The position numbers and the translations under genes are program-made. The notes beneath the pieces are model-generated. The model searched no databases, was not told the origin of the DNA, and saw nothing but the letters and a program-made list of their open reading frames with translations. Of a stretch of 64,000 nucleotides of DNA, positions 8,718 to 18,057 are shown piece after piece. The first letter of the stretch is position 1. Each line of letters opens with the position of its first letter. Origin of the DNA: Crocinitomicaceae bacterium. GTDB taxonomy: Bacteria > Bacteroidota > Bacteroidia > Flavobacteriales_D > Crocinitomicaceae. The stretch covers positions 62,001-126,000 of the forward strand of contig JADJYC010000003.1 of NCBI GenBank assembly GCA_016719925.1, in the 5' to 3' direction.

Positions 8718-11593
8718 TTATTTGAGAACAGTTACATGTCCTCTCCATTCTAATTTCTTATCTGAGAATTTATCCTTGGCTTCAATTACCCACACATAGG
8801 TTCCGTTTTTAGCCATGGTGCTTCCATATGATCCGTCCCACATTCCTTCAGGGTTGTATGACTCCCATACTATTTCTCCCCAGCGGTTGTAGATTGTCAA
8901 ATGGAAATCATAAATATCAATTCCGTCAATATACACTCTCCAGTATTCATTGAACTCATCTCCATCCGGTGTAAATGCATTTGGAGCAAAGATCAGAATG
9001 TCACTTTGTACATCCACAATTCCCTGAATGGTATCTGCACAATTAAATTCATTGATAGTTATTAATTGTACCGGATACTGTGCTGCAATTCCCTCAGGGT
9101 AAGTTACCGTTGGTGATTCGCTGGTTGAGTTGGATGGATTACCACCGCCAAATGTCCAGAAGTATGAATTGTTTCCAGGGGTTGAAAGGTTATTGAATTC
9201 AACTTCTGTATCAAAAATGGTTGTTGGATTTGGTTGTGAGTAGAACATCGCTTCCGGATACGGATGCACGGTGATATAATCATCTACTGTGATTGAATTA
9301 TGACATCCAAAGTTGGTGTACACTTCCAGATAAATATCATAGGTTCCGATATTTACAAACGTATGTGAGAACGGTGCCAGGTCATGATAAACCACTCCTT
9401 CAATAATCCATGTTACTGAATCAACATACGCCGGTGCAATCAGTGAAGTCAGATTTTCAAACTCAATGGTTGTTGGTGCACATCCGCCTGTTGTATCAGA
9501 AGTGAAAATTGGATTAGGAACTTCACGCATGAGTGTATTGGTACAAATGTTCACCGGTGTAGTTTCACACGCGTCAGAAACTGTTACACAATACATCGTT
9601 TGTGAAGCAGGATTAACATTTTGTACGTTTGATCCGCCGGCTATCGCTGTTCCGTTTGCAGTCCATGCATAGTTGTATCCATTATGTCCACCTGTTGCTG
9701 TCACTGTATGTGATGATGCATATCCCGGACACACTGTATCATTTGGTGTAATAGTCAAAGTGATTGGTGTGTAAAGTGTGATATCAATATCCAACGGAGT
9801 TGACACGCAGCCAAATTCATTCTCTGCAAACACGGTTACTGTTGTAGGTGCAGTTGGCATTACGGTCTGAACTGCTGCTGTACTTGCTGTTTGTGACCAA
9901 TGGAATAAATAAGTTGTTCCGCCGGTTGCACTGGCTGAAACAGTTGCTGTTCCATTCTGACAAACGGTTGTGTCATTTGAAACACTCACCACCACCAGCG
10001 GTGGATCAGTCAATGTCACCGTGCTTTGGAAAGTACATCCAAGCATATCTCTTGAAATTACAGTATACGTTCCCGATGGTAAAGTAAGTCCGCTTGTATT
10101 GGATGCCTGATACGTTGTGCCTCCGTCAAAACTATAATCTACTGCTCCAATTAATCCGGTAGATGTAATGGTAATTGAACCATCTGAATATCCGTTACAG
10201 GTTGGATCAGTAAATGTTGTTGTATGAAATTCTTCTGAGAAGAAAATATTTACATCATCTGTTGCTGAAGGACAAACGCCTGTCGGATCAACTTCTGTTA
10301 ATGTATAAGTATGCATTCCATTTGCAGTTGGAGTTACAGCTGCATTTAAGTCAGCACTGTTTGGTGCAAAGGATGATGTTCCTGTTCCTGCTGTTTGTGA
10401 CCAGTTAGTTGTTCCGCCTGATGATGTTCCCTGTAATACATAAGGTGTAGGGAAACAAATTGAATCATCCAGTCCGGCATCTGGTGCTGGCATTGGAGAA
10501 ACGGTTACACAAACCACGTTTGAATAAGGAGTCAATGAACATGATCCGCCTGTTTCTTCTGCTCTGTAGCACATGTCTTGCGTCAACGCTCCTGTAGTGT
10601 AAGTAGCGGTAGTTGCTCCCGGAATTGGTGTAAATGTTGTTCCGCCGTCTGTTGATTCTACCCACTGAATTGTACCCGTAGCTCCAATCAAATCAACTGT
10701 CGTAGTTGAACATTCACAAATCAAAGCAGGTGAAATTGTTGCGGTAACGCCACCACCAATATAAGCGATAGTAACGCTTCCGTTTCCTGTATTAGCTCCT
10801 TGAGTACATCCCGCTCCCGGAGGAATAAGACTTGATCCTCCTCCACCTCCGGCACCACCGTTAGCTCCGGTACAGCAACCATCGTTACCACCACCGCCGC
10901 CACCAAAGTAGCCGCCACCACCTCCACCACCGGGAGCTGTCTGCCAGATTCCGCCTTGACCACCGGTTCCACCTACTCCTGCAAATCCGCCTGTTGGTAC
11001 ACCAGCCCACGGAGCTCCTCCTGCACCTGGTCCGGTTTGTGTTCCGCCACCACCGCCTACTCCAATCCATGGTGAACCGGGACTTTGTGCTTCTCCATTC
11101 GTACATCCACCATCACCACCAACATTATTTTCTCCACCGCCTCCCCAGGCAACCCATGATCCTCCACCCGAACCACCACCACCAGCAGCAATTATTAAGG
11201 TTGTTCCATTAACTCCGACATTTGTTGACCCTCCACCACCGGCAGAAGCATTTACCAATTGTCCATCAGTGGAAAAGTTTCCTGGTCCGCCGCCATTGTA
11301 TCCGGCAACGTTTCCAAGGCCACCCTGACCACCAACGTTAATATCCACAACATCACCCGGACTGACAGGAATAGTTGCGGTAACTGATGCACCTAAACCT
11401 CCCGGCACAGGAGTCCCTGTAGAGCCGGTAGAGCCGGTCCCATCCAAAGCATTTCCGCCCTGCGCACCGTTAGCTGTAATAGTAATACTTGTTACACAGT
11501 TAGGAACCGTCCATGTTGTTGGAGCTCCTGAAAAAGTAATATCCACCTGAGTACAGTTGTCATAAGTATTCTGACAAGCAGCTGTCCATGCAG
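8718..11593 (-). pseudogene. Type B T9SS surface protein, C-terminal part (split by IS3)
   Basis: About 958 residues of a secreted protein whose N-terminus lies beyond the insertion element, at 12915-13218. Domain order is a glycine-rich GGxGG region (about residues 50-280), several Ig-like/PKD-like and SprB-type repeats, a PKD domain (NNSYFWTFGGGNPSNST), and a type B sorting domain. The sorting domain is of the gliding-motility-associated CHU_C class (FAPNAFTPDGDEFNEYW ... TIYNRWGEIVWES ... GTYVWVIEAKD). This fragment has no signal peptide, so it should not be exported by itself. Removing the element and one CAG copy restores one frame across the junction (CCNT-AWTAACQ). The intact protein would be about 1,060 residues. 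Confidence 0.85.
11591..11593. repeat. Target-site duplication CAG, left copy
   Basis: CAG at 11591-11593 matches CAG at 12915-12917 on the other side of the IS3 element. A 3-bp duplication is normal for IS3-family elements, and removing one copy restores the interrupted frame. Confidence 0.65.
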
Positions 11594-11668
11594 TATAATG
11601 CACCCCAAAATTAAGTCAGGTAACTAAGTTAGGAAAACACAGTAAAAACCCTAATAATTACCTGTATT

Positions 11669-11953
11669 ATGAGTAGACGACCAAGACGCAATTTCAGCGC
11701 AGAGTTTAAGACCAAAGTGGTTATTGAAGCTTTGAAGGAGAGAGATACAATCGAAGATCTCGCTCGCAAACATGAACTCCATCCAAATCAAATTTCAACT
11801 TGGAAAAAGGAATTTTTGGCAAAAGCATCCAGTGTTTTTTCAACAGCGAATGAAGAGGTAAAACAAGACCAGGAAGCGGAGATGAGCAAACTTTTTGAAC
11901 AGATCGGCAGACAGAAAATCGAGATCGAATGGATGAAAAAAAAATTACTTTAA
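11669..11953 (+). CDS. IS3-family transposase OrfA
   Basis: A 94-residue DNA-binding subunit. Residues 5-55 (RRNFSAEFKTKVVIEALKE ... LARKHELHPNQISTWKKEF) are the HTH_Tnp_1 helix-turn-helix of IS3 OrfA. The C-terminal part (EAEMSKLFEQIGRQKIEIEWMKKKLL) is the leucine-zipper segment used for oligomerisation. The stop lies just past the A9 run, where a -1 slip would produce the OrfAB fusion transposase. OrfA alone normally acts as an inhibitor or regulator of transposition. Confidence 0.92.
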   Translation: MSRRPRRNFSAEFKTKVVIEALKERDTIEDLARKHELHPNQISTWKKEFLAKASSVFSTANEEVKQDQEAEMSKLFEQIGRQKIEIEWMKKKLL

Positions 11954-12792
11954 AGCCACTTTTTGAAAGAAGAAACATGATTGAAAGAGGTTTGGTAATA
12001 AGTATGAATCGTCAATGTGAGCTGATATCTATTCATCGGAGTGGCTTGTATTATCAACCGGTTCCAGAGAGTGAAGAGAACTTGAAAATCATGCGCCTGA
12101 TGGACGAACAATATTTTCACACACCGTTTTACGGAGTGCGAAGAATGACTCAGTGGCTCAGAAATCAAGGATATGAAATAAATCCAAAACGCACCAAACG
12201 GCTAATGGAACTCATAAGTTGGCAAACTGTTTATCGCAAGAAAAACACAAGTAAGAGAAATAAATTGCATCCTGTATATCCGTATTTACTAAAAGGACTT
12301 GATATCAATCGTGCAAATCAAGTCTGGGCAATTGATATAACATACGTTCCAATGCGCAGAGGTTTTATGTATTTGGTTGCAATCATTGATGTGCATACAC
12401 GCTACGTGATTAACTGGAGTTTGAGTAATACAATGACTGCAGAGTGGTGCAGAATGGTTGTTGAAGAAGCAATAGAACTTTATGGTCAACCAGAAATCAT
12501 AAACTCCGATCAGGGAAGTCAATTCACAAGTTATGAATACACGAGCCTACTTTTGGAAAGAGAAAAACCAATAGCCATTAGCATGGACTCAAAAGGAAGA
12601 GCGATAGACAATATTTTTATTGAGCGCTTATGGAAGTCGGTTAAATACGAATGCGTTTATCTGAGAGCTTTTGAAGATGGTGTAAAGCTTTATGAAGGTC
12701 TGAGTAACTACTTTAACTTTTACAACAACGAACGAATGCATCAATCACTCAAGTACAAAACACCCGCATCAATTTATCTCAATGCGGCCTGA
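11929..12792 (+). CDS. IS3-family transposase OrfB (DDE integrase)
   Basis: A 287-residue catalytic subunit with an rve integrase core. The DDE residues are visible as D in VWAIDITYVP, D in INSDQGSQF and E in FIERLWKSVKYE, with the IS3-typical spacing. An N-terminal HTH_21-like region (YFHTPFYGVRRMTQWLR) precedes the core. It overlaps orfA in the -1 frame, and the active enzyme is expected to be the OrfAB frameshift product rather than the product of the internal ATG. It appears full length. Confidence 0.92.
   Translation: MDEKKITLKPLFERRNMIERGLVISMNRQCELISIHRSGLYYQPVPESEENLKIMRLMDEQYFHTPFYGVRRMTQWLRNQGYEINPKRTKRLMELISWQTVYRKKNTSKRNKLHPVYPYLLKGLDINRANQVWAIDITYVPMRRGFMYLVAIIDVHTRYVINWSLSNTMTAEWCRMVVEEAIELYGQPEIINSDQGSQFTSYEYTSLLLEREKPIAISMDSKGRAIDNIFIERLWKSVKYECVYLRAFEDGVKLYEGLSNYFNFYNNERMHQSLKYKTPASIYLNAA
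11936..11944 (+). promoter_or_regulatory. Programmed -1 frameshift site (A9)
   Basis: Nine consecutive A residues lie inside the orfA/orfB overlap, and orfB is in the -1 frame relative to orfA (offset 260 bases between starts). This is the classic slippery arrangement of IS3 elements. Unlike the other frameshifts in this window, it is expected biology. Confidence 0.75.
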
Positions 12793-12914
12793 GTTATGAA
12801 CAAATTAACAGCTTCAACAAAAAGAAAAAAAGAAGCAAAAAAAGAAAAAATTATAATAACAATAAAAACATATTATTTTTGACTTATCCTGTCCTGAGAT
12901 TGGGGTGCATTATA

Positions 12915-12917
12915 CAG
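12915..12917. repeat. Target-site duplication CAG, right copy
   Basis: Right-hand partner of the CAG at 11591-11593, flanking the inverted terminal repeat of the IS3 element. Confidence 0.65.
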
Positions 12918-13218
12918 TATTACAGCAGGTTGGATCCAATGCAATTACTAAAGCATAACACGCATCATTTGGCACCGGAGCCGCAACACATGGTGGCGGT
13001 GGCGGTGGCGGTGGTGGTCCGCAGTTAGCAATTGAATTTGGTCCTTGAGTAGGACAATACGTACACATATCTGCGCAACAATCACCAAAAATCCAGCAAG
13101 CGTCATCGCAGAAACAAAATCCTCCGAAACCACCGCAGATACCATTGCACTGGCTCATTGCATTCTGACTAGAAAACCCTCCGATAAACAGAAGGAATAA
13201 CAGAATAAATTTTTTCAT
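12915..13218 (-). pseudogene. N-terminal part of the IS-split type B surface protein
   Basis: About 99 residues. A signal peptide (MKKFILLFLLFIGGFSSQNAMSQ) leads into a very cysteine-rich domain (CNGICGGFGGFCFCDDACW, then DCCADMCTYC), a run of nine prolines and ACYALVIALDPTCCNT. At that point the IS3 right end supplies a stop codon (GTATAA). The frame resumes at AWTAACQNTYDNC on the far side of the element, so this is the export signal and N-terminal domain of the gene continued at 11593. As it stands the cell would export only a short cysteine-rich peptide. A secreted-protein gene lies 21 bases upstream, probably in the same operon. Confidence 0.8.
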
Positions 13219-13239
13219 TTTAGTTTTTTTAGAGTAGTG

Positions 13240-13635
13240 TTATTTAATATAGGTAGCCACGTAGTTATCTACATAGTCAATATAGGCTCTGAATTCAGCA
13301 GGATGATTAGTTAACCAAAGTTCAAACTGTTGTTTAGCCAATTCCTGATCATCTCCGGTTACAGTGCGTGAAGGAAAGTGTGGCGCAATTTCAGCACGCT
13401 TTGCTTCAATCTCAGGCATAATAATGCCTTTCACATAATCATAACTTGGGTCCAGATTGAAAACCATTTTATGAACTCTTGCTAATTCAGACATCGCATA
13501 ATCATAAGAGTACGGTCTTTCCTGAGTTACCAGTTCATTTTTAGGGTTCACCGGTTTGTCACCGGTAACAGAAGCAGAAGTGGTCAGAACACTTCCAAAT
13601 CCAAGAGTCAACGTTAGCAGATACGTTAATTTCAT
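13240..13635 (-). CDS. Secreted protein of unknown function (131 aa)
   Basis: A signal peptide (MKLTYLLTLTLGFGSVLTTSASV) precedes about 108 mature residues predicted to be mainly helical and polar, with a tail rich in aromatic residues (AYIDYVDNYVATYIK). No known domain is apparent. It lies 21 bases upstream of the split type B surface protein in the same direction. It may be a periplasmic partner or simply an operon neighbour. Confidence 0.6.
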   Translation of the reverse strand: MKLTYLLTLTLGFGSVLTTSASVTGDKPVNPKNELVTQERPYSYDYAMSELARVHKMVFNLDPSYDYVKGIIMPEIEAKRAEIAPHFPSRTVTGDDQELAKQQFELWLTNHPAEFRAYIDYVDNYVATYIK

Positions 13636-13845
13636 AGTTTAATTTTTTCTTTCGTATAATTTTGATTCAGATAGGATTACCCAAATCTAAAGAGAAAACG
13701 ACATTAGCCTTCAAAGGTTGCTTTGAGGGATTACCTTTTTTACTAAAAATCACGAATTGAATAAGAAATTCACAAACGCGGTATAAGCTAATAAATTATT
13801 AACCCTTTTCAAGGTAATGTTGGGCACTTCCGGAAAGTAAAATAA

Positions 13846-15972
13846 TTATTGGCGTATGAACTTCTGCAAAGTCATTCCTGATTCACTGCTCACCTTAAGG
13901 AAATAGATTCCATTGGCAAGTGTATCTATGTTCAGAGAGGCCAATCCAGAGCTAGAAACCTGTGAAGAAATTAAATTACCGATGCCATCATAAATTTCAA
14001 TATTCACTGCCATTCCGGAAGGATGTTTTACATTCAGAATTTCTGTTGCAGGATTTGGGTAAATTGAAATTAAATCTGCAAAATCAACAGTTGAAATGCC
14101 AACACCAAAGTTAGAATCTACAAACTTACAAACCGTAGTATCTATGCAAGAACCAGCAGATACTTCACAAGCGTAATTTCCATCAACCGTGGGAATAAAA
14201 TCCTGATCAGTAGCACCGGGAATAGGAGCCATGCCGTTATCACAATCCAGCCACTGATAAGTTGCACCGGACTGAAGAGACAATATAACACCATCAAATA
14301 CAACAGTTGAAATATTGACATTATCAATAATTGTGAGATCAATATTGATGATACTGTCCAAACCAGGACAAGCTATACTTGGAATTATTTCAGTAAAAAC
14401 ATAATTTCCTTCAGCCATGTAGAAATTACCAAGCGGTGATGTATACGTATCACACGTAACAATGGTAACTGAATCACCAGGTTGATCTGTAATTGTCAAT
14501 TCAATGGTAATAATACTGTCACATCCCGGACAAGTCACACTTGGAATGGTGTCAATAAAATTGTACGTACCCATTGCGTTATAATAATTACCGGCCGGGG
14601 ATGTATAATCAGAACAAGTTTGCACAATCAGATCAGAAGTCAGGTCAGCTTCAGGATCCCATATCCACAACTCTCCACCGGTTGAAAGATTATCTGCCTG
14701 AAAATAAAGTTTACCATCAATAAAACGAAGCATTGTTGGTGTTGATGACATTCCACCAAAGGCAATATTTTTACCAACAAAAGTGGATGTACCATCATAA
14801 ACAAAAACTTCATTACCGGTAAAACCGTTATCAGCCACAACAAACACATAACCATTAGCAATAACCATTGGTTCAGATGAAGGAGCAGGCATTGATCCGG
14901 TTGAGCCCACTTTAATATCTGAAATCAATGTTGCTGTTCCTCCTGAATAATGCCACAACTCATTTCCCGTTGTACCATTGTTTGCAGCAAAATACATATC
15001 ACTGCCACTTGCTGTAAGATTATTTGGATGCGAGTTCGCACTTCCGGGATTAATATTCATAACCATTCCAATTGTGGTTCCGTCAAACTTCCATAATTCA
15101 TATCCATTTGTTGTGTTGAATCCCCGGAACAACAATTCATTACCAACGGCTGTTAATTCCCAGGGAGTAAGATCTGCTATGCCCGGATTTCCATCCAGGT
15201 TTGTCAATGTAGTTCCATCATAAGCCAATACCTCATAACCATGAGTTCCGTCATTTGCCCTGAAACATAAATGAGTTCCAATATTGGTTAGCTCACCCGC
15301 GTTTGATCCGGTAGTTCCAGGATAGATATCAAAAACTGTTGTTGTACTGCCGTCATAATGCCATACTTCCTGACCAGTTGCTGCACTGGTTGCAATGAAA
15401 AATGCATCGCCATTAAATCCACAAATTTCATAAGGAACCGAACTGCTTGATCCCGGATTGATATCATGAACCAATGAAGCTGTAGTTCCATTATATTTGA
15501 ATGGTTCCATACCGGTTGAACCATTGTCAGCAAAGAAAAATATTTCAGATCCAATTACTGTTAATGTAGTTGGGAACGAACTATTGGGTCCGGGATTAAT
15601 ATCAGCTGCAAGAGAAATAGTAGTTCCGTCAAAACGAAACAATTCATTTCCTGAAGTACCATTAGAAGCTGTGAAGTATAAATAAGATCCCATCACTGTT
15701 AAATTATTTGGCTGAGATCCTGCAAAACCAGGATTCAAATCAGAGACGATAGAAGCAACACCATTTTCATATTTCCACAATTCATTACCCGCCATACTTC
15801 CGGTGCATCCAAAATAAACTACACCATTGAACAAAGTCATATTAGTAGGAAGTGAACCGTACGATCCGGGATACACATCGCTTGCCAGATAAACACAATT
15901 TGAAAATTGAGCGGTTGCGCTGATACTGAAGGTAGCGATCAGCAGTGATACAATTCCGTTAATTTTTTTCAT
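13846..15972 (-). CDS. ELWK-type repeat protein with T9SS type A sorting domain
   Basis: A secreted protein of about 708 residues. I start at the ATG at 15972 (MKKINGIVSLLIATFS, signal peptide) rather than the ATG four codons earlier. Nine repeats of about 47 residues follow, each holding a GxELWxYDG-like motif (GNELWKYENG, GNELFRFDGT, GQEVWHYDGS, GYELWKFDGT, GNELWHYSGG and others), typical of the ELWxxDGT beta-propeller repeats of surface proteins. Two short Cys-containing repeats (around residues 450-560) and an Ig-like stretch lead to a type A sorting domain starting IYPNPATEILN. Probable T9SS cargo located at the cell surface; no enzymatic motif seen. Confidence 0.85.
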   Translation of the reverse strand: MKKINGIVSLLIATFSISATAQFSNCVYLASDVYPGSYGSLPTNMTLFNGVVYFGCTGSMAGNELWKYENGVASIVSDLNPGFAGSQPNNLTVMGSYLYFTASNGTSGNELFRFDGTTISLAADINPGPNSSFPTTLTVIGSEIFFFADNGSTGMEPFKYNGTTASLVHDINPGSSSSVPYEICGFNGDAFFIATSAATGQEVWHYDGSTTTVFDIYPGTTGSNAGELTNIGTHLCFRANDGTHGYEVLAYDGTTLTNLDGNPGIADLTPWELTAVGNELLFRGFNTTNGYELWKFDGTTIGMVMNINPGSANSHPNNLTASGSDMYFAANNGTTGNELWHYSGGTATLISDIKVGSTGSMPAPSSEPMVIANGYVFVVADNGFTGNEVFVYDGTSTFVGKNIAFGGMSSTPTMLRFIDGKLYFQADNLSTGGELWIWDPEADLTSDLIVQTCSDYTSPAGNYYNAMGTYNFIDTIPSVTCPGCDSIITIELTITDQPGDSVTIVTCDTYTSPLGNFYMAEGNYVFTEIIPSIACPGLDSIINIDLTIIDNVNISTVVFDGVILSLQSGATYQWLDCDNGMAPIPGATDQDFIPTVDGNYACEVSAGSCIDTTVCKFVDSNFGVGISTVDFADLISIYPNPATEILNVKHPSGMAVNIEIYDGIGNLISSQVSSSGLASLNIDTLANGIYFLKVSSESGMTLQKFIRQ

Positions 15973-16036
15973 GATCAATGTCATTTTAATTCTGAGTGTT
16001 TTTTGTTACGGCTAAAGTTAAATAAAACTTACCACA

Positions 16037-16417
16037 TCATTCACCTTTCACATCTTCACAATCTTTCAACACATGCGGTGAAACCATGGGGTCAACATTT
16101 TGTATACCTCTTGAATAGCAGGCAATTTCATATCCCATTTTGGCAAACCAGCTTACAAAATCATCTTTGGTATATTCTGATTCAGGAGACAATAAACAAA
16201 AATAAGTTGAAGTCACATAATCTGAACGTGATTCAATAATTCCGGATTTTGACCCGATCTTCTCATCAATTTTCTGAGCTGATTCAGCATTCAGAGGTGA
16301 TAAAATTCTGAATTGAACAAATGAATTGGATCCCTGATCAGATGAATTTACAAAAGACATCATAAGAACTGAGATCAGTATAAACAAAATAGATTTTAAA
16401 GTTTGCGTCAAGTGCAT
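16037..16417 (-). CDS. Small exported protein, possible HMA-like fold
   Basis: About 126 residues from the ATG at 16417 (MHLTQTLKSILFILISVLMMSFVNS, signal peptide or anchor). The mature part has a beta-alpha-beta-beta-alpha-beta order (VQFRILSPLNAESAQKIDEK ... IIESRSDYVTSTYFCLLSP ... DDFVSWFAKMGYEIACYSRG). That order resembles heavy-metal-associated domains used in Bacteroidota as periplasmic partners. The metal-binding CxxC is missing, so metal binding is doubtful. It is downstream of dedA in the same direction. Confidence 0.5.
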   Translation of the reverse strand: MHLTQTLKSILFILISVLMMSFVNSSDQGSNSFVQFRILSPLNAESAQKIDEKIGSKSGIIESRSDYVTSTYFCLLSPESEYTKDDFVSWFAKMGYEIACYSRGIQNVDPMVSPHVLKDCEDVKGE

Positions 16418-16467
16418 ATTACATGTTATAACGCAAAATTCATCCAAAGGGTTGCCAGCGTGTTAAC

Positions 16468-17135
16468 CTATTGATTTTCTTGGCCTTTTTTAGATCTCTT
16501 TGCTTTGATGATCTCAATGAGTATAGGCAAAACAGAAATAAAAATGATTCCCAGCGCAACCAACTCGATGTTATTTCTGATCCACTCAAACTGGCCCAGA
16601 AAATAACCGGCAATGGTAAGACTTCCAATCCAGATTGCACCGCCAAGTACATCAAACAGAAGAAACCGGCGGTATTTCATTTCTGCAATTCCGGCAACAA
16701 ACGGAGTGAAAGTTCTAACTATTGGCACAAAACGAGCCATGATAATTGTTTTGGTACCATACTTTTCAAAAAATGCATGGGTCTTATCCAGATATTCCTG
16801 TTTGACAATTCGTTTCTTCCTGAATTTGATTTGCACTGCTTTCAAACCAATTTTTCTTCCAACCCAATAATTAGTATTATCACCCAGAACTGCAGCAAAA
16901 AAAAGTAAACCCAGTAAAAGGAAAATATTCAAAAAGGGTTCACCGGTTGTCTCATTTACCTGATTGGCAAATAATCCTGCCGTGAAAAGCAGAGAATCAC
17001 CAGGCAGAAAAGGCATAATTACCAAACCGGTTTCAATAAAATCACCAGAAAAAGAATGACATAAATTGCATCATTGTAATTGGCAAATAGCCATTCAAAA
17101 TCAAGATGTATGATGTGCGAGAAAAGTTCTACCAT
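16468..17135 (-). CDS. DedA family membrane protein (frameshifted)
   Basis: DedA proteins are inner-membrane proteins implicated in lipid scrambling (undecaprenyl-phosphate or phospholipid recycling). The long frame shows the family core (IMPFLPGDSLLFTAGL, then RFVPIVRTFTPFVAG) and four hydrophobic segments but lacks its start. The missing N-terminus (MVELFSHIIHLDFEWL ... YVILFLVI) is encoded just upstream from the ATG at 17135, in another frame. Adding one base to the four-base run at 17038-17041 joins the two parts and restores the expected FIETGLVIMPFLPG sequence. The result is about 222 residues, the usual length. Probably a consensus deletion. Confidence 0.88.
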
Positions 17136-17173
17136 GAGTTGAATTACGATTGGACTTGTAAACGAAATAAAAA

Positions 17174-18001
17174 CTATTCTTCCGTTTCGTCGCTTTGATT
17201 TTGTTTCAGTTCAGCTCCAATTTCTTCCGGTAAAAATTCAAAAAACGTATCTCCTCTCAGGCCAAGTCTCAATGTCTCCAGAGAAATAACTTCATTGGGT
17301 GCAATATTTCCAAGATTCACATTAGCTCCAAATAAACGGATAAACCAAACCTGCTGTGTTTTTTTAGGTGCTTCCCATAAGATGGAAGCCGGATCTACCT
17401 TGGCAATTATTTTATTAATGAGATACGTATGTGCATTTCCATTTGGTCTGAACACCCCAACATTTCCGCTTTCTCTGCCTTCAGCAATAACTTTCCATGA
17501 ACCAGCCTGCAATTCAGTACTCATCATTTTAATCCATTTTGCCGGACTGATTATAATCCCGGCATCTTTAGATCCAACTTCAGACAACACCGTTCTGTCC
17601 TTCGCAAGTTTACTGATGTACTCCAGTTTTTTGTCGTGGGGAATAATAATAGAACCATCAGAAACTTCACACAAATCCAGATCATATTTATCAAGCAGTT
17701 TACGGTATTCATTGAATTTATTTCTTGCAAGAAATATTTCAAACATCGTACCACCGAAATAAGGGCGGATACCTGCCTCTTTGTACAATTTAATTTTTTC
17801 TTTAAGATTAGGGGTAATCATGGATGTACCAAATCCAAACTTGGCAAGATCTGTATATTCATGGTTACCTTCAATGAAGGCCGCTGTTTCAGTGACACTC
17901 ATTCCCTTGTCCATCATCATGGTAACACCTGATTTTCTTGCTTTGGCAGCTCTTTCAGGAATATAAGGAAGATCAAAATTTCTAGTCATTGTATGATTCA
18001 A
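17174..18001 (-). CDS. Phosphosulfolactate synthase-family protein (ComA-like)
   Basis: A 275-residue TIM-barrel protein of the ComA family (PF02679). The archaeal enzyme adds sulfite to phosphoenolpyruvate to make phosphosulfolactate. Family motifs are visible: GVTMMMDKGMS near residue 25, KFGFGTS near 54, YFGGTMFEIF near 80, EVSDGS near 112, EVGSKDAG near 141 and WKVIAEGRESGNVG near 169. Bacteroidota make no coenzyme M by the known route. The product could instead feed sulfolactate, cysteate or sulfonolipid synthesis; that is inference. It has its own likely promoter at 18045-18052. An in-frame ATG at 17989 is an alternative start. Confidence 0.8.
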   Translation of the reverse strand: MNHTMTRNFDLPYIPERAAKARKSGVTMMMDKGMSVTETAAFIEGNHEYTDLAKFGFGTSMITPNLKEKIKLYKEAGIRPYFGGTMFEIFLARNKFNEYRKLLDKYDLDLCEVSDGSIIIPHDKKLEYISKLAKDRTVLSEVGSKDAGIIISPAKWIKMMSTELQAGSWKVIAEGRESGNVGVFRPNGNAHTYLINKIIAKVDPASILWEAPKKTQQVWFIRLFGANVNLGNIAPNEVISLETLRLGLRGDTFFEFLPEEIGAELKQNQSDETEE

Positions 18002-18044
18002 TTATATGAACAAATTCCGGAATTGATTCCGCTTCCGGCAGATA

Positions 18045-18052
18045 CAAAAGTA
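18045..18052 (-). promoter_or_regulatory. Predicted -7 element upstream of the ComA-like gene
   Basis: TACTTTTG on the minus strand matches TAnnTTTG exactly and lies about 45 bases before the start codon at 18001, between the TPR gene stop and the ComA-like gene. I could not find a clear -33 TTG. Confidence 0.35.
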
Positions 18053-18057
18053 CTGTT

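Larger units (their letters stand above)
11594..12914 (+). mobile_element. IS3-family insertion sequence, complete (1,321 bp)
   Basis: Perfect 15-bp terminal inverted repeats TATAATGCACCCCAA lie at 11594-11608 and, inverted, at 12900-12914. Weaker similarity extends inwards (AAGTCAGG/CAGGAC words). Inside are overlapping orfA and orfB in the IS3 arrangement with an A9 slippery run between them. CAG is duplicated on both sides. Most IS3 elements end in TG...CA, so the outer TATAA might instead derive from the target. The TATAA-inclusive boundary is preferred because it restores the host reading frame with a family-typical Cys/Trp spacing. The element looks intact and the insertion recent, because both host halves are still open. 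Confidence 0.9.

Noticed and set aside
8718..11603. Long open frames on the plus strand opposite the glycine-rich surface protein
   Set aside because: They are antisense shadows caused by biased codons; they lack start context, domain signals and conservation patterns.
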